DNA from: Boswellia sacra
Lineage: Eukaryota; Streptophyta; Magnoliopsida; Sapindales; Burseraceae
Direction of reading: 5' to 3'
Assembly (NCBI GenBank): GCA_013180625.2
Contig: SNVD02002428.1
Location: forward strand, 100,931-164,930
Length of the DNA: 64,000 bases
Part shown: in pieces, positions 35,561 to 45,259 of the stretch
How positions within the stretch are numbered: position 1 is the stretch's first letter
How the letters are laid out: every line of letters begins with the position of its first letter
Translations under genes and position numbers: made by a program
The notes under the pieces: generated by a model
The model's input: only the letters and a program-made list of their open reading frames with translations
Told to the model about the DNA's origin: nothing
Databases searched by the model: none

Positions 35561-36816
35561 CGTTATTATTTAGAAGTGATTTATAGAATTTTACGTCCAA
35601 GGTGGTCATTATTGCACTCTCCTTGATTTTATCCAAATAAACAAGCTCTCAACCGTTTTTTTTAATTTTTATGACTCATGTACCCTTCAGTCAATATATC
35701 AATAAACCTTCTTTTTGTGCTCAGTCGACACATGACTATGGGGCTTATTAGAAAGAAGCCATATCGGTTCTAATATTTGTTAAGGCTAACAACTTTAGGT
35801 AGGGGACATTCATTTATTTTATATATATATGTGTTTTTTTTTTTTTGAAAGAATGCATCTTTAACCCATGTAGCGAGCCTTAGGCTAATGGCTCCCAGAC
35901 CAGTTGGCCTTAGGGCATTAGGTGTTAAGACACCCCTACGAGCTTAAAGACTCGGGTTGTCGATGCTTTATTTTTGCTTAGAAACTTGTGGATAGTGCAA
36001 TGTTCAATCCCATTAAGCTTTCTCCTTAATCCATGTAGCGAGCTTTGGGCCAATAGCTCCCAAACCAGGTGGTCTTAGGGTATTAGGTGTTGAGGCACCC
36101 CTCGGGCTTAATTGCTCGAATTAAGGAGGCTACGAGACCAAGCTTATCCACAATTGCTTTCTCTTCTTCTTTTTTTTCTCTTTTTTTTTCTCTTCTTGTT
36201 TTTTTGCTTTTTTTTCTTTTTTTTTTTTAACTTTCCCCTTCCTTTGTGTTGTTATCCTAAACAAAACAAAAGAACTCAAATATTACAACATTTTATTTTG
36301 CCAACCACAATCATGCATCAAGGTATGTGTGTGTGTGTGAAGAAGGTTCATGAATACTTGCTTAATGAGTACATAAGCATACAATTTATTAAATGATAAG
36401 GTTGTGAGAGTTCATAGATTTGAATAATTCAAAGTGAAATGAATAAGACCTCCTTCTCATAAAATTCAAAAATCAAGACTAAATAATATCAAGTTAGCTA
36501 AAATGAGTTCACAAAGTCAAAATAAAATGACAAATTGGTTAGAATAGGTTTCAAGAGTTCAAACTGGTCCTCCTTACTCTGCCATTCCTGACCCAGAATG
36601 CGTCTCAAGAGGATTTGAACTCCTTACACCACACTCTGAATCTAATTACTAACTCTTTTTTTTTTTTTGCAAGAAAAAGAAAATTCAAGACACATTGTCC
36701 TCAATGTTTAAATGTAGAGAGATAAAGTATAGGAGACATTACCTAAAGCTTTTGTTATTCAAGAGAGATGACCTGAAAGACTCATAAAATAAAATAAAAT
36801 AAAGCACAGGAAAACA
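35561..36816 (-). other. Long 3' non-coding region of Athila element 2
   Basis: About 1.25 kb between the LOG-like gene and the purine tract. It holds a 165-bp-period duplication (35866 onward), a pyrimidine-rich run (36160-36235) and a poly-T near 36655. No protein frame is credible. The corresponding region is 56567-57896 in element 3. Confidence 0.8.
35866..36125 (-). repeat. Duplicated block in Athila 3' region, spacing 165 bp
   Basis: CCATGTAGCGAGC...TTAGG.ATTAGGTGTT...CACCCC occurs at about 35866-35950 and again at 36031-36115. The same pair occurs in reverse order in element 3 around 57295-57550. Confidence 0.85.
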
Positions 36817-37467
36817 TTACAAACGGATATTCAGATCCAATTTGCACTTTTTGTTTTGCCTTCCTGCCCAATTAATTTGAGTACTAGCTGGGTCAGGTTC
36901 ATACTCAACTTCTTGTAATTTGTCAAGTAACTCACTAGCAGAAGTGGCAGAAACAAGGATCTTCCTCTCCGAATGAGGGATAAAATTTTGTTCCACAGCT
37001 GCATCAACAAAACTTATCAAAGGATCAAAGAAATTTTTGACATTCAACAAACCTATGGGTTTTTTATGGAGATTCAGTTGGGCCCAAGAGGCAATTTGAA
37101 AAATTTCTTCAAAAGTCTTGAAGCCACCTGGTAAAGCAATAAAGGCATCTGAATTGATAAGCATATGTGCTATGCGTTCATACATAGATGAGACCTGTAA
37201 CTCCTTCCCAACCGTTTTTTCAATAATGCTTTCTATAGCCAAAGCTTTAGGAATCACTCCTAAAACTAGACTACCTCCTACATGTGCAGCTGTTGACACA
37301 CAACCTATTAACCCGAGGCTACCTCCCCCATAAACCACGTGAATCTTTCTTTCAGCCAGTAGCCTACCAAGATAATTTGCTACTTCTACAAACTCCTCAC
37401 TTTTACCTGGTCGAGATCCGTAGAATACACATATCCTTTGGATTCGACGTTTTGAAGTTCCCTCCAT
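36817..37467 (-). CDS. LOG-like cytokinin riboside 5'-monophosphate phosphoribohydrolase, carried by retrotransposon
   Basis: An uninterrupted 216-codon frame without introns. The LONELY GUY family releases active cytokinin bases from nucleotide precursors in the cytosol. Visible family features are ICVFYGSRPGKSEEFVEVA at the N-terminus, YGGGSLGLIG (46-55), the conserved arginine in MYERIAHM (R98), PGGFKTFEE (113-121), and WAQLNLHKKPIGLLNV (128-143). The hallmark PGGxGTxxE has Lys at 117 instead of Gly, so activity is doubtful, although the catalytic Arg and Glu are kept. The tail (LDLNIRL) is unlike ordinary LOG proteins. It lies 316 bp after the Cys-rich ORF and 1.3 kb before the 3' LTR, sense with the element. 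Host LOG genes have several introns, so this looks like capture of a spliced copy. Confidence 0.9.
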   Translation of the reverse strand: MEGTSKRRIQRICVFYGSRPGKSEEFVEVANYLGRLLAERKIHVVYGGGSLGLIGCVSTAAHVGGSLVLGVIPKALAIESIIEKTVGKELQVSSMYERIAHMLINSDAFIALPGGFKTFEEIFQIASWAQLNLHKKPIGLLNVKNFFDPLISFVDAAVEQNFIPHSERKILVSATSASELLDKLQEVEYEPDPASTQINWAGRQNKKCKLDLNIRL

Positions 37468-37516
37468 GTCTATGCAACTCTCTAACTATGTGTGAATAAG
37501 AGAACAAGACATGTGG

Positions 37517-37523
37517 TATTTAT
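37517..37523 (-). promoter_or_regulatory. TATA-like box before LOG-like gene (element 2)
   Basis: The minus strand has CCATAAATACCACATG, with ATAAATA about 50 bases before the ATG. The same box at the same distance precedes the copy in element 3 (55861-55867). It may be an internal promoter, or the captured gene's own. The intervening region 37524-37783 shows no other feature. Confidence 0.4.
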
Positions 37524-37783
37524 GGATTGCAAAAAAGGTATGCTAATGATGATATCTAGCTAGGTAGCTCGGTTGTTTATTGAAAAAGTTTACAATAATG
37601 CATAAAAATTCAAAAGATGAGGAAATAAGACACCATAAGTCAAACAAACGATACAAATTAAAAAATGACAGCTATGAGGCATTAAAATTCAAAAATGATG
37701 GCACGCATGCATATTTACAGGTAGTTGTGACTGTGGCTCACATCTTCCTCTGGTTTTACGTCCAGAAACGGCTTAAACACCTT

Positions 37784-38332
37784 CTATGAGTTGGGGATAA
37801 GCTTCCCATCCAGTTTTCTTATAAACTGACAAACAGGGTCGTTTTGAGTCAGATTCCCAAGACTATAGCATTCCTGCTCATCTCGGAATTGTGTCCACAA
37901 GTTAAAAATTTCACGCTGCACAAGTCCACAAGAATGCGTCTCAAGAGTCACTCGGATATCATCCAAAGACTCCCTACTCAGTCCATTCTTGATGAACTGT
38001 AGTTTATCCTCTCGATTATTAGACAAATATCCCAAGGAGCAGCAACGCTGGTTACAAGTCCATCTTGCACATTTGGGACAAACTTGTAACCTTTTCGCTC
38101 TTCGCTTTTTGGCATAAGAGCTTTTTCCCATACTTGGCATGTGAGAAACAAGATTATCTAAAAATTCATAAGAAAATCGAACTTTGGCTTCAATTAACCA
38201 TCTTACTTCGATAGGCATACCCTTATGCATCAACATCCTTACTCTTTCTGCGCAAGCTTTGTAAATTTTAAGCAAATCATTTGGAGGAAGAGATGGAAAA
38301 TGTTTGTGCAGATTTGAGAGAATGGTGTCCAT
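37784..38332 (-). CDS. Basic Cys-rich ORF of unknown function in the env position
   Basis: A 182-codon frame starting MDTILSNLHK. This start is chosen because the ATG-GAC is conserved in element 3 (55054), although the frame is open a further 15 codons upstream. Residues 74-81 are strongly basic (AKKRRAKR). A compact cysteine cluster CPKC...C...CC (C85, C88, C93, C97, C98) follows directly, suggesting metal and nucleic-acid binding. The C-terminal half (SLDDIRVTLETHSCGLVQRE) is the best conserved between copies. No signal peptide or membrane segment, so it is not an envelope protein. The order basic stretch, then zinc-finger-like cysteines, then an FI-N-G segment recalls the cysteine-rich nucleic-acid-binding proteins of carlaviruses, but I am not sure. 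It lies 124 bp after integrase. Confidence 0.7.
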   Translation of the reverse strand: MDTILSNLHKHFPSLPPNDLLKIYKACAERVRMLMHKGMPIEVRWLIEAKVRFSYEFLDNLVSHMPSMGKSSYAKKRRAKRLQVCPKCARWTCNQRCCSLGYLSNNREDKLQFIKNGLSRESLDDIRVTLETHSCGLVQREIFNLWTQFRDEQECYSLGNLTQNDPVCQFIRKLDGKLIPNS

Positions 38333-38456
38333 GTGAAAATGCGAGAAAAGAAAGGAAAATGAATGCAAGGTGAGCAACAGTTTTTAGGGAACTGAAAAAC
38401 CGACTTTAAAAGTCACGGAGTACCGTATCCGCCACTTGACCGGAAAAAATCAATCC

Positions 38457-40037
38457 TTAAAAAGGATCGATTAAAGCACTGGACTCTTCGTTTTGGTCAA
38501 AATTTTCAAAGAATGGTTTTAACCGTTGTCCATTAACTTTAAACACATTACCATTCTTTGGGTTCTCAATTTCAACTGCTCCATGAGAGAAAACATTTTT
38601 AACAATGAAAGGCCCAGTCCAACGAGACCGAAGTTTACCAAGAAACAAATGCAATCTTGAATCATACAAAAGAACTTTTTGTGAAGGTTCAAAAGATTTT
38701 CTAACAATGGATTTGTCATGAAAAACCTTCATTTTTTCTTGGTAGATTTTAGAATTTTCATAAGCCTCATTCCTGATTTCTTCAAGTTCACTCAGTTGGA
38801 GTTTGGGTTAAATGTTTTAATGGCCCAATAAGCTTTATGTTCAATTTCCACCGGCAAGTGACAAGGTTTTCCATAAACTAATCTATAAGGAGACATTCCC
38901 AATGATGTTTTGAAAGCAGTTTGGTAAGCCCAAAGTACATCATTAAGTCTTAAAGACCAATCTTTACGATTTGGGTTAACCGTTTTTTATAAGATCTGTT
39001 TTATCTCCCTATTAGCTTATTCAACTTGTACACTTGTTTGTGGGTGATAAGGTGTAGAAATTTTATGGGTTATTCCATATTTCTTCATTAAGGTTTCAAA
39101 TGGTTTATTACAAAAATGCGTACCCCCATCACTAATAATGGCTCGAGGAATTCCAAATCTACTCAGGATATTCTCTTTCAAGAATTTGACAACTATTTTG
39201 TGGTCATTGTTTCGACATGGAGTTGCCTCGACCTATTTTGAAACATATTCTACTGCAACAAGGATATACACAAAACCAAATGACGGTAGAAAGGGTCCCA
39301 TAAAATCAATACCCCAACAATCAAAGATTTCAACAACAAGAATGGGATTCAAAGGCATCATGTTTCTTTTTGACATGGATCCCAATTTTTGACAATTTTC
39401 ACACGTTTGCAAAATGCATGTGCATCTTTAAATAAAGTGGGCCAATAAAATCCACATTGTAAGATTTTAGCAGCTGTTTTTCTAGATGAAAAATGTCCTC
39501 CACATGCTTCAGAATGACAAAGTTAATGACACTACTTACCTCATTGTCGGGTATACATCTTCTTATTATTTGGTTCGGACAATATTTGAAAAGATACGGA
39601 TCATCCCAGTAAAAATTTTTCATCTCGATTAAAAATTTTCTTTTGTCTTGAGCATTCCAATGAGGTGGCATTTTTCCTATCGCAAGAAAATTTGCAATGT
39701 TAGCAAACCAAGGTACAGTAGCAACAGAAAATAAAAATTCATCAGGAAAAGAATCATTGATAGGTGAAGTTTCAATTAATGTCTCTGTCATTAGTCTTGA
39801 AAGATGATCAGCAACGACATTTTCGGCTCCTTTCTTATCCTTTATTGTGATGTTGAATTCTTGGAGCAACAAGATCCATCGTATCAATCTAGGTTTTGCA
39901 TCCTGTTTAGACATTAAATATCTCATAGCTGCATGGTCAGTGTAATCAATTGTGGGAGAACCAATTAAATAAGAACGAAATTTTTTCAATGCAAATACTA
40001 CTGCAAGTAGTTCTTTTTCAGTTGTTGTGTAATTCAT
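38457..40037 (-). pseudogene. Athila element 2 RNase H tail and integrase
   Basis: 39399-40037 encodes RNase H end ([33 protein letters not shown]) and the start of integrase. 38457-38732 is the intact integrase C-terminus ([20 protein letters not shown] ... [19 protein letters not shown]). The core between is readable but shifted, with small deletions (for example around 38800 and 39530). Confidence 0.9.
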
Positions 40038-41058
40038 TTGCGCATCATTTAAAGTCCTACTTGCATAGTATATGACATAAGGCTTACCTTCTTTTCTTTG
40101 TCCTAAGACAGCACCAAGGCATAGTCACTTGCATCACACATCAATTCAAAAGGCAAGGACCAATCAGGAGATTGCATAATTGGAGCAGTTGTTAAAAGCC
40201 CAATTAATGTATCAAAGACATTTTGACATTCTTGAGTCCATTCAAAGGAAGTATCTTTTATTAAGAGGTTACAAAGAGGTTTAGATATAGCACTCAAATT
40301 TCTTATGAACCTCCTATAAAATCCAGCATGCCCTAAGAATGAACGAACCTCTTTGACTGTTTTTGGTGGAGGCAAATGGGAAATTAATTCCACTTTTGCT
40401 TTGTCCACTTCAATTCTCTTAGAAGACACCACATGGCCTAAGACAATTCCCAAAATGACCATATAATGGCATTTTTCCCAATTCAAAATAAGACATTTTT
40501 CTACACACCTTTTTAGGACTCTTTCTAAATTTTCAAGACAATTATCAAAAGAGTTTCCAAAGACAGTTAAATCATCCATGAAAACTTCTAAATAATGCTC
40601 ATCCATGTCACTGAAAATGCTTAACATGCATCTTTGAAAAGTGGCTGGGGCATTACAAAGTCCAAAAGGCATTCTCCTAAATGAAAAAGTGCCAAAGGGG
40701 CACGTGAATGTGGTCTTTTCTTGGTCTTCAAGTGCAATGGGGATTTGATAGTAGCCTGAGTATCCATCAAGAAAGCAGTAGTAGGGGTTTCCTGCTACTA
40801 TTTCAAGAATTGGTCAAGGAAGGGTAAGGGAAAATGGTCTTTTCTAGTGACAGCATTTAATTTTCTATAATCAATGCACATCCTCCAACTAGATGAGACT
40901 CGAGTTGGCAATGATTCCCCATTTTCATTTTTAACTACTGTAATGCCAGATTTCTTAGGTACTACTTGTGTAGGGCTTACCCACTTACTATCAGAAATAA
41001 GATAGATAATTCCCACATCAAGTAGTTTGAGAACTTCAGCCCTAATGACCTCTTTCAT
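40038..41058 (-). pseudogene. Athila element 2 reverse transcriptase
   Basis: Two frames: 40798-41058 (SKWVSPTQVVPKKSGITVV, WRMCIDYRKLNAVTRKDHF) and 40103-40672 (MPFGLCNAPATFQRCMLSIF, VFMDDLTVFGNSF, FLGHAGFYRRFIRNLS). A single-base indel near 40800 separates them, and another near 40110 disrupts the start of RNase H (CDASDYA). Confidence 0.92.
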
Positions 41059-42147
41059 GTGTGGATTTAATCTCCTTGAGGTTGTTGAGATGTTTTGACA
41101 TTTCCTCTAAATGTATTCTATGTGTGCAAATTAAAGGGTTAATGCCTTTTATATCTCTTAAAGTCCACCCAATTGCATTTTTATGCCTTTTAAGCACTTC
41201 TATCAACTTACCTTGTTGCTCGCATGTGAGGGATGAAGAAATTACCACCGGATATGTCTGATTTTTCTCAAGATATGCATATTTTAGTCCTTTAGGTAAG
41301 GGCTTCAATTCTAACTTGGGAGCTTCCTCTTCCTTGCTTTCATTCATTTGTCCTAATTCTTCAAATCTTGATTTTGAGCCTTTTTCCATCACCTGTGCAC
41401 AATCCAATAAAGAACATATATCAGAAAGATCAGACGCTAGTTTCATACTTGATTCTAATGAATTCACCAAACAAGTTTCCAAAGGGTCAAAAGAACTCCC
41501 TTTTTGGATGTGATCTTCCACAATAGATTCAATTACATTGGCCTCATCAATTTCATCTTCTTCTTCATTTGGTTGTTTGCACATATTAAAAACATTAAGT
41601 TCCAATGTCATGTTCCCAAATGATAGCTTCATGACTCCATTCCTGCAATTAATCAAAGCATTAGAGGTAGCTAGAAATGGACGCCCTAAAATAACAGGAA
41701 TTGAATTGCTTACTTCTACTGGTTGTGTGTCCAAGACGATAAAATCCACTGGGTAAATGAATTTATCGACTTGAACTAATACATCTTCTACTACTCCTCT
41801 TGGTACTTTAATTGATCTATCAGCAAGCAAAAGAGTCACAGAAGTCAGTTTTAACTCACCTAGATTGAGTTTCTGAAAAACCGAGTATGGAAGCAAATTC
41901 ACACTAGCACCAAGATCAAGTAAAGCTTGTTCAATTTTATGGTCTCCAATAACACATGAATTTGTAAGACAACCTGGATCCTTATATTTCACTGTATTAT
42001 TATTTTGAAGAATAGCACTTACTTGCTCGGCTAGAAAGGCCTTCTTTTTCACATTCAGTTTTCTTTTCACAGTGCACAAGTCTTTCAAAAATTTTGCATA
42101 AGAAGGTATTTGCTTGATCACATCAGGCAAGCGAATGTTGACCTTCA
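41042..42147 (-). pseudogene. Athila element 2 protease and linker (5' end cut by element 3)
   Basis: A long open frame with IEQALLDLGASVNLLPYSVF (Athila protease), VDFIVLDTQPVE, IPVILGRPFLATSNALINC, then the acidic linker up to LKYAYLEKNQTYPVVISSSL and IGWTLRDIKGINPLICTHRI. It is nearly intact over 360 codons. The first codons shown by the open frame belong to the LTR of element 3, which is inserted at 42147/42148. Confidence 0.9.
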
Positions 42148-43511
42148 TGATGAACACTTAAATATGTATGTTTAATAAGAGTTTAGTTTATCATATTGCA
42201 TTAATAGTGTCATTAAATTCCTCAACTTAAGCATATTTGTAGCATTTGCATCTTTGGAATTAATTTCTCTTAATTTTGGTTTTGTTATAGGTTTGGTAAA
42301 ATAGGCATAACTTTCCATTTATAGATCAGAATAGTGCAAATCTTAATGTTTTGGAAAGCTGATTAAATGATCTACAAGATTATATTTCAAAGCTTCATCA
42401 AATTCGGGCTCTTAGTGGACCAAAAATGGGCTTGAAATGAATCCATCTGCAGTTTCGGTCCAACCTGACCATGCCTCAGTATATAGACCATATCTCTCAG
42501 AATATGTATCCAAATCATATGAATCAAGATGTTCTAGAAAGCTGAGAGAAATATCTATGACTTTCATGAAGACATGTAATTAAAATTCTCAACATTTCAA
42601 TGTCAACATTGATGGTCAAAGTCGGTGCCTAATGATCCCAATTGTCAAAGATATTTGCAACTAATATTTGACAATTATGCCCTTGTAATTTGACAAGTTT
42701 GGCCCTGGATGTATCGATAAATAGAGGTGCCTTGTGACCCATTGGGGCATCTTGGCCTTTGCTGGGATCTTGTATTGTGTTTCTCTCTTGTGTTTTAATG
42801 TTATTAATGAATTTCCTGTTTCTTGCATTTTATGTTCTTTCTCTTATAATGTCTTGCTAATTTCTCTCTTGTTAAGGTGAAAGGGTGAAACCCTTGATAT
42901 GAGAGTAAGGATTCTTTAATCCATTAATATGTGATTAATAATCATAATCTTATGTTGTTTATATGATTTATATTTATTTTCTTAATCAATCTTGACACCA
43001 CCCGTAAAGTGGAGGTCTTGATCCATTGTAGACAATCCTTGGCACATCAAATGCTTGGATCCTTTCTAGATGTCGTATGGTTCTTCCTTACTGACATGAA
43101 TCTAGTTAGGAACCTTGATTTGTTGTAGACATATGGTGATTGGCGCATTGGATGCTTGAACCCATTTACAAGTAGTGGTATAAATATTGGTAACGAAGCA
43201 AATATAATTCATATAACTAAATGGGTTGTTTATCCTTATTCAAAATATCAAGGGCGGATCCCCTAACCTTAACGTTCATTATTATTGTGTTAATTTCTCT
43301 TGTGTTATTATCATCTATTGTTTATGAACTTGTTCTTTACTAATATTCATTGATATTATCTTGCCATCTCTTTCAATCAATCATATCATATTTGCTTACC
43401 TTATAATTTGTAGCGCTAAAATCTCCTTCCTCGTGGATCGAACCCGGTCTTACCGGGTTTATTACTTTGACACTCCTATACTTGGGAGACAATCCTTTTT
43501 TGGATGTGTCA
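42148..43511 (+). repeat. 5' LTR of Athila element 3
   Basis: TGATGAACAC...GGATGTGTCA. The TATA position reads CGATAAATAG around 42714-42724, where the 3' LTR has CTATAAATAG (58477 region), so the promoter of this LTR is slightly damaged. Confidence 0.93.
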
Positions 43512-43517
43512 AGTTTT

Positions 43518-43534
43518 TGGCGCCATTGCCGGGG
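43518..43534 (+). promoter_or_regulatory. Primer binding site, tRNA-Asp
   Basis: TGGCGCCATTGCCGGGG, one mismatch (G to A) from the tRNA-Asp complement seen in element 1. Confidence 0.92.
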
Positions 43535-43535
43535 A

Positions 43536-44100
43536 ACGAAATCATCCAAATTTTAGTTGGAAAAATGACACTCATGCACAATCTTCACAAGTCCCCTTTC
43601 AAGCACAACAAAATTTTCAAAATTCTCATGATCATGCATATGCTCCTCCTAGGAATGACCTTCAAGAAACATTGCATTCATTCATTATAAAGCAAGAGAC
43701 TTTCAATAGTCATACTACTCAAACATTAGCAAATTTGTCAGAAACTCTTGCAAAATTTGCATCTACATTTAGCATCCAAGAGAAGAGAAAAATTCCTTCT
43801 CAAACATTGCAAAACCCCAAAGATCAATCTAACGCAAATGCAGGGAGTTCAAGTAACCATTATTTTGATCAAGCCAAGTCAGTCATGACCCTTCGCAATG
43901 GTAAGGTCGTTGAAAAACACATTGTGAGAAAGAATAAGAATCGATCTCTAAAGGGCAGGAGGAGGTTGCCAAACCAACACCTAGTGAAGAGGAAACCGTA
44001 TCCTCGTCTGTGCCTCCATTTCCTCAAGCATTAGCCACACAAAAGAAGGCAACTCAAAATTCTGAAATCTTTGAAATTTTCAAACAGGTAAAGGTCAACA
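43536..44100 (+). pseudogene. Athila element 3 gag remnant, 5' part deleted
   Basis: Directly after the primer site the sequence equals the part of element 1 at about 15590 (AATCATCCAAATTTTAG), so about 1.2 kb with leader, gag start, capsid and zinc knuckle is missing. The surviving spacer (LANLSETLAKFASTF, KSVMTLRNGKVVE) has two frameshifts. The element cannot supply its own capsid. Confidence 0.88.
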
Positions 44101-44606
44101 TTCCCTTGCTTGATGTAATCAAACAGGTACCTTCTTATGCAAAATTTTTGAAAGACTTGTGCATTGTGAAAAGAAAACTGAATGTGAAAAAGAAGGCCTT
44201 TCTAGCCGAGCAAGTAAGTGCTATTATTCAAAATAATAATACAGTGAAATATAAGAATCTAGGTTGTCCTACAATTTCATGTGTTATTGGAGAGCATAAA
44301 ATTGAACAAGCTTTACTTGATCTTGGTGCTAGTGTGAATTTGCTTCCATATTCGGTTTTTCAGAAACTCAATCTAGGCGAGTTAAAACCGACTTCTGTGA
44401 CTCTTTTGCTTACTGATAGATCAATTAAAGTACCAAGAGGAGTAGTAGAAGATGTGGTAGTTCAAGTTGATAAATTCATTTACCCAGTGGATTTTATTGT
44501 CTTGGACACACAACCAGTGGAAGTATGTAATTCAATTCCTGTCATTTTAGGGCGTCCATTTCTAGCTACCTCTAATGCTTTGATTAATTGTAGGAATGAG
44601 TCATGA
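44101..44606 (+). pseudogene. Athila element 3 protease
   Basis: An open frame from 44010 with EQALLDLGASVNLLPYSVFQ, KVPRGVVEDVVVQVDKFIYP and IPVILGRPFLATSNALINC, an intact protease domain of the DLGAS type. It is shifted from the linker by one base near 44596. Confidence 0.9.
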
Positions 44607-45259
44607 AGCTATCTTTTGGAACATGACATTGGAACTTAATGTTTTCAATATGTGCAAACAACCACATGAAGAAGAAGATGAAATTGAGGAGGATAATATG
44701 ATCGAATCTATTGTGGAAGATCATATCCAAAAAGGGAGTTCTTCTGACCCTTTGGAAACTTGTTTAGTGAATCCGTTAAAATCAAGTATGGAACTAGAAC
44801 ATGATCTTTCTGATATGTGTTCTTTACTGGATTGTGCACAGGTGTTGGAAAAAAGCTCAAAATCAAGATTTGAAGAATTGGGGAAAATGAATGAAAGCAA
44901 GGAAGAGGAAGCTCCCAAGTTAGAATTGAAGCCCTTACCTGAAGAACTGAAATATGCATATCTTGGGGAAAATCAGACATATCCGGTGGTTATTTCTTCA
45001 TCCCTCACATGCGAGCAACAAGATAAGTTGATAGAAGTGCTTAAAAGGCATAAAAATGCAATTGGGTGGACTTTAAAAGATATAAAAGGCATTAACTCTT
45101 TAATTTGCACACATAGAATACATTTAGAGGAAAATGCCAAAACATCTCAGCAACCTCAAAGGAGATTAAATCCACACATGAAAGAAGTCATTAGGGCTGA
45201 AGTTCTCAAACTACTTGATGTGGGAATTATCTATCCTATTTCTGATAGTAAGTGGGTAA
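44607..45259 (+). pseudogene. Athila element 3 linker and start of RT (left of SIRE insertion)
   Basis: LNVFNMCKQPHEEEDEIEED through GIIYPISDSKWV, after which the SIRE element starts. The frame resumes at 52381 with GKPYTSSTK-type text corresponding to SPTQVVPKKSG. TSD GGTAA at 45255-45259. Confidence 0.92.

Noticed and set aside
36817..37467. LOG-like frame as an ordinary host gene that happened to be near transposons
   Set aside because: It sits between integrase and purine tract of an LTR-delimited element, lacks introns, and a second copy occupies the same position in an independent insertion.
37784..38332. Athila envelope protein
   Set aside because: It is in the env position, but there is no signal peptide, transmembrane segment or glycosylation-rich ectodomain; the protein is small, basic and Cys-rich.
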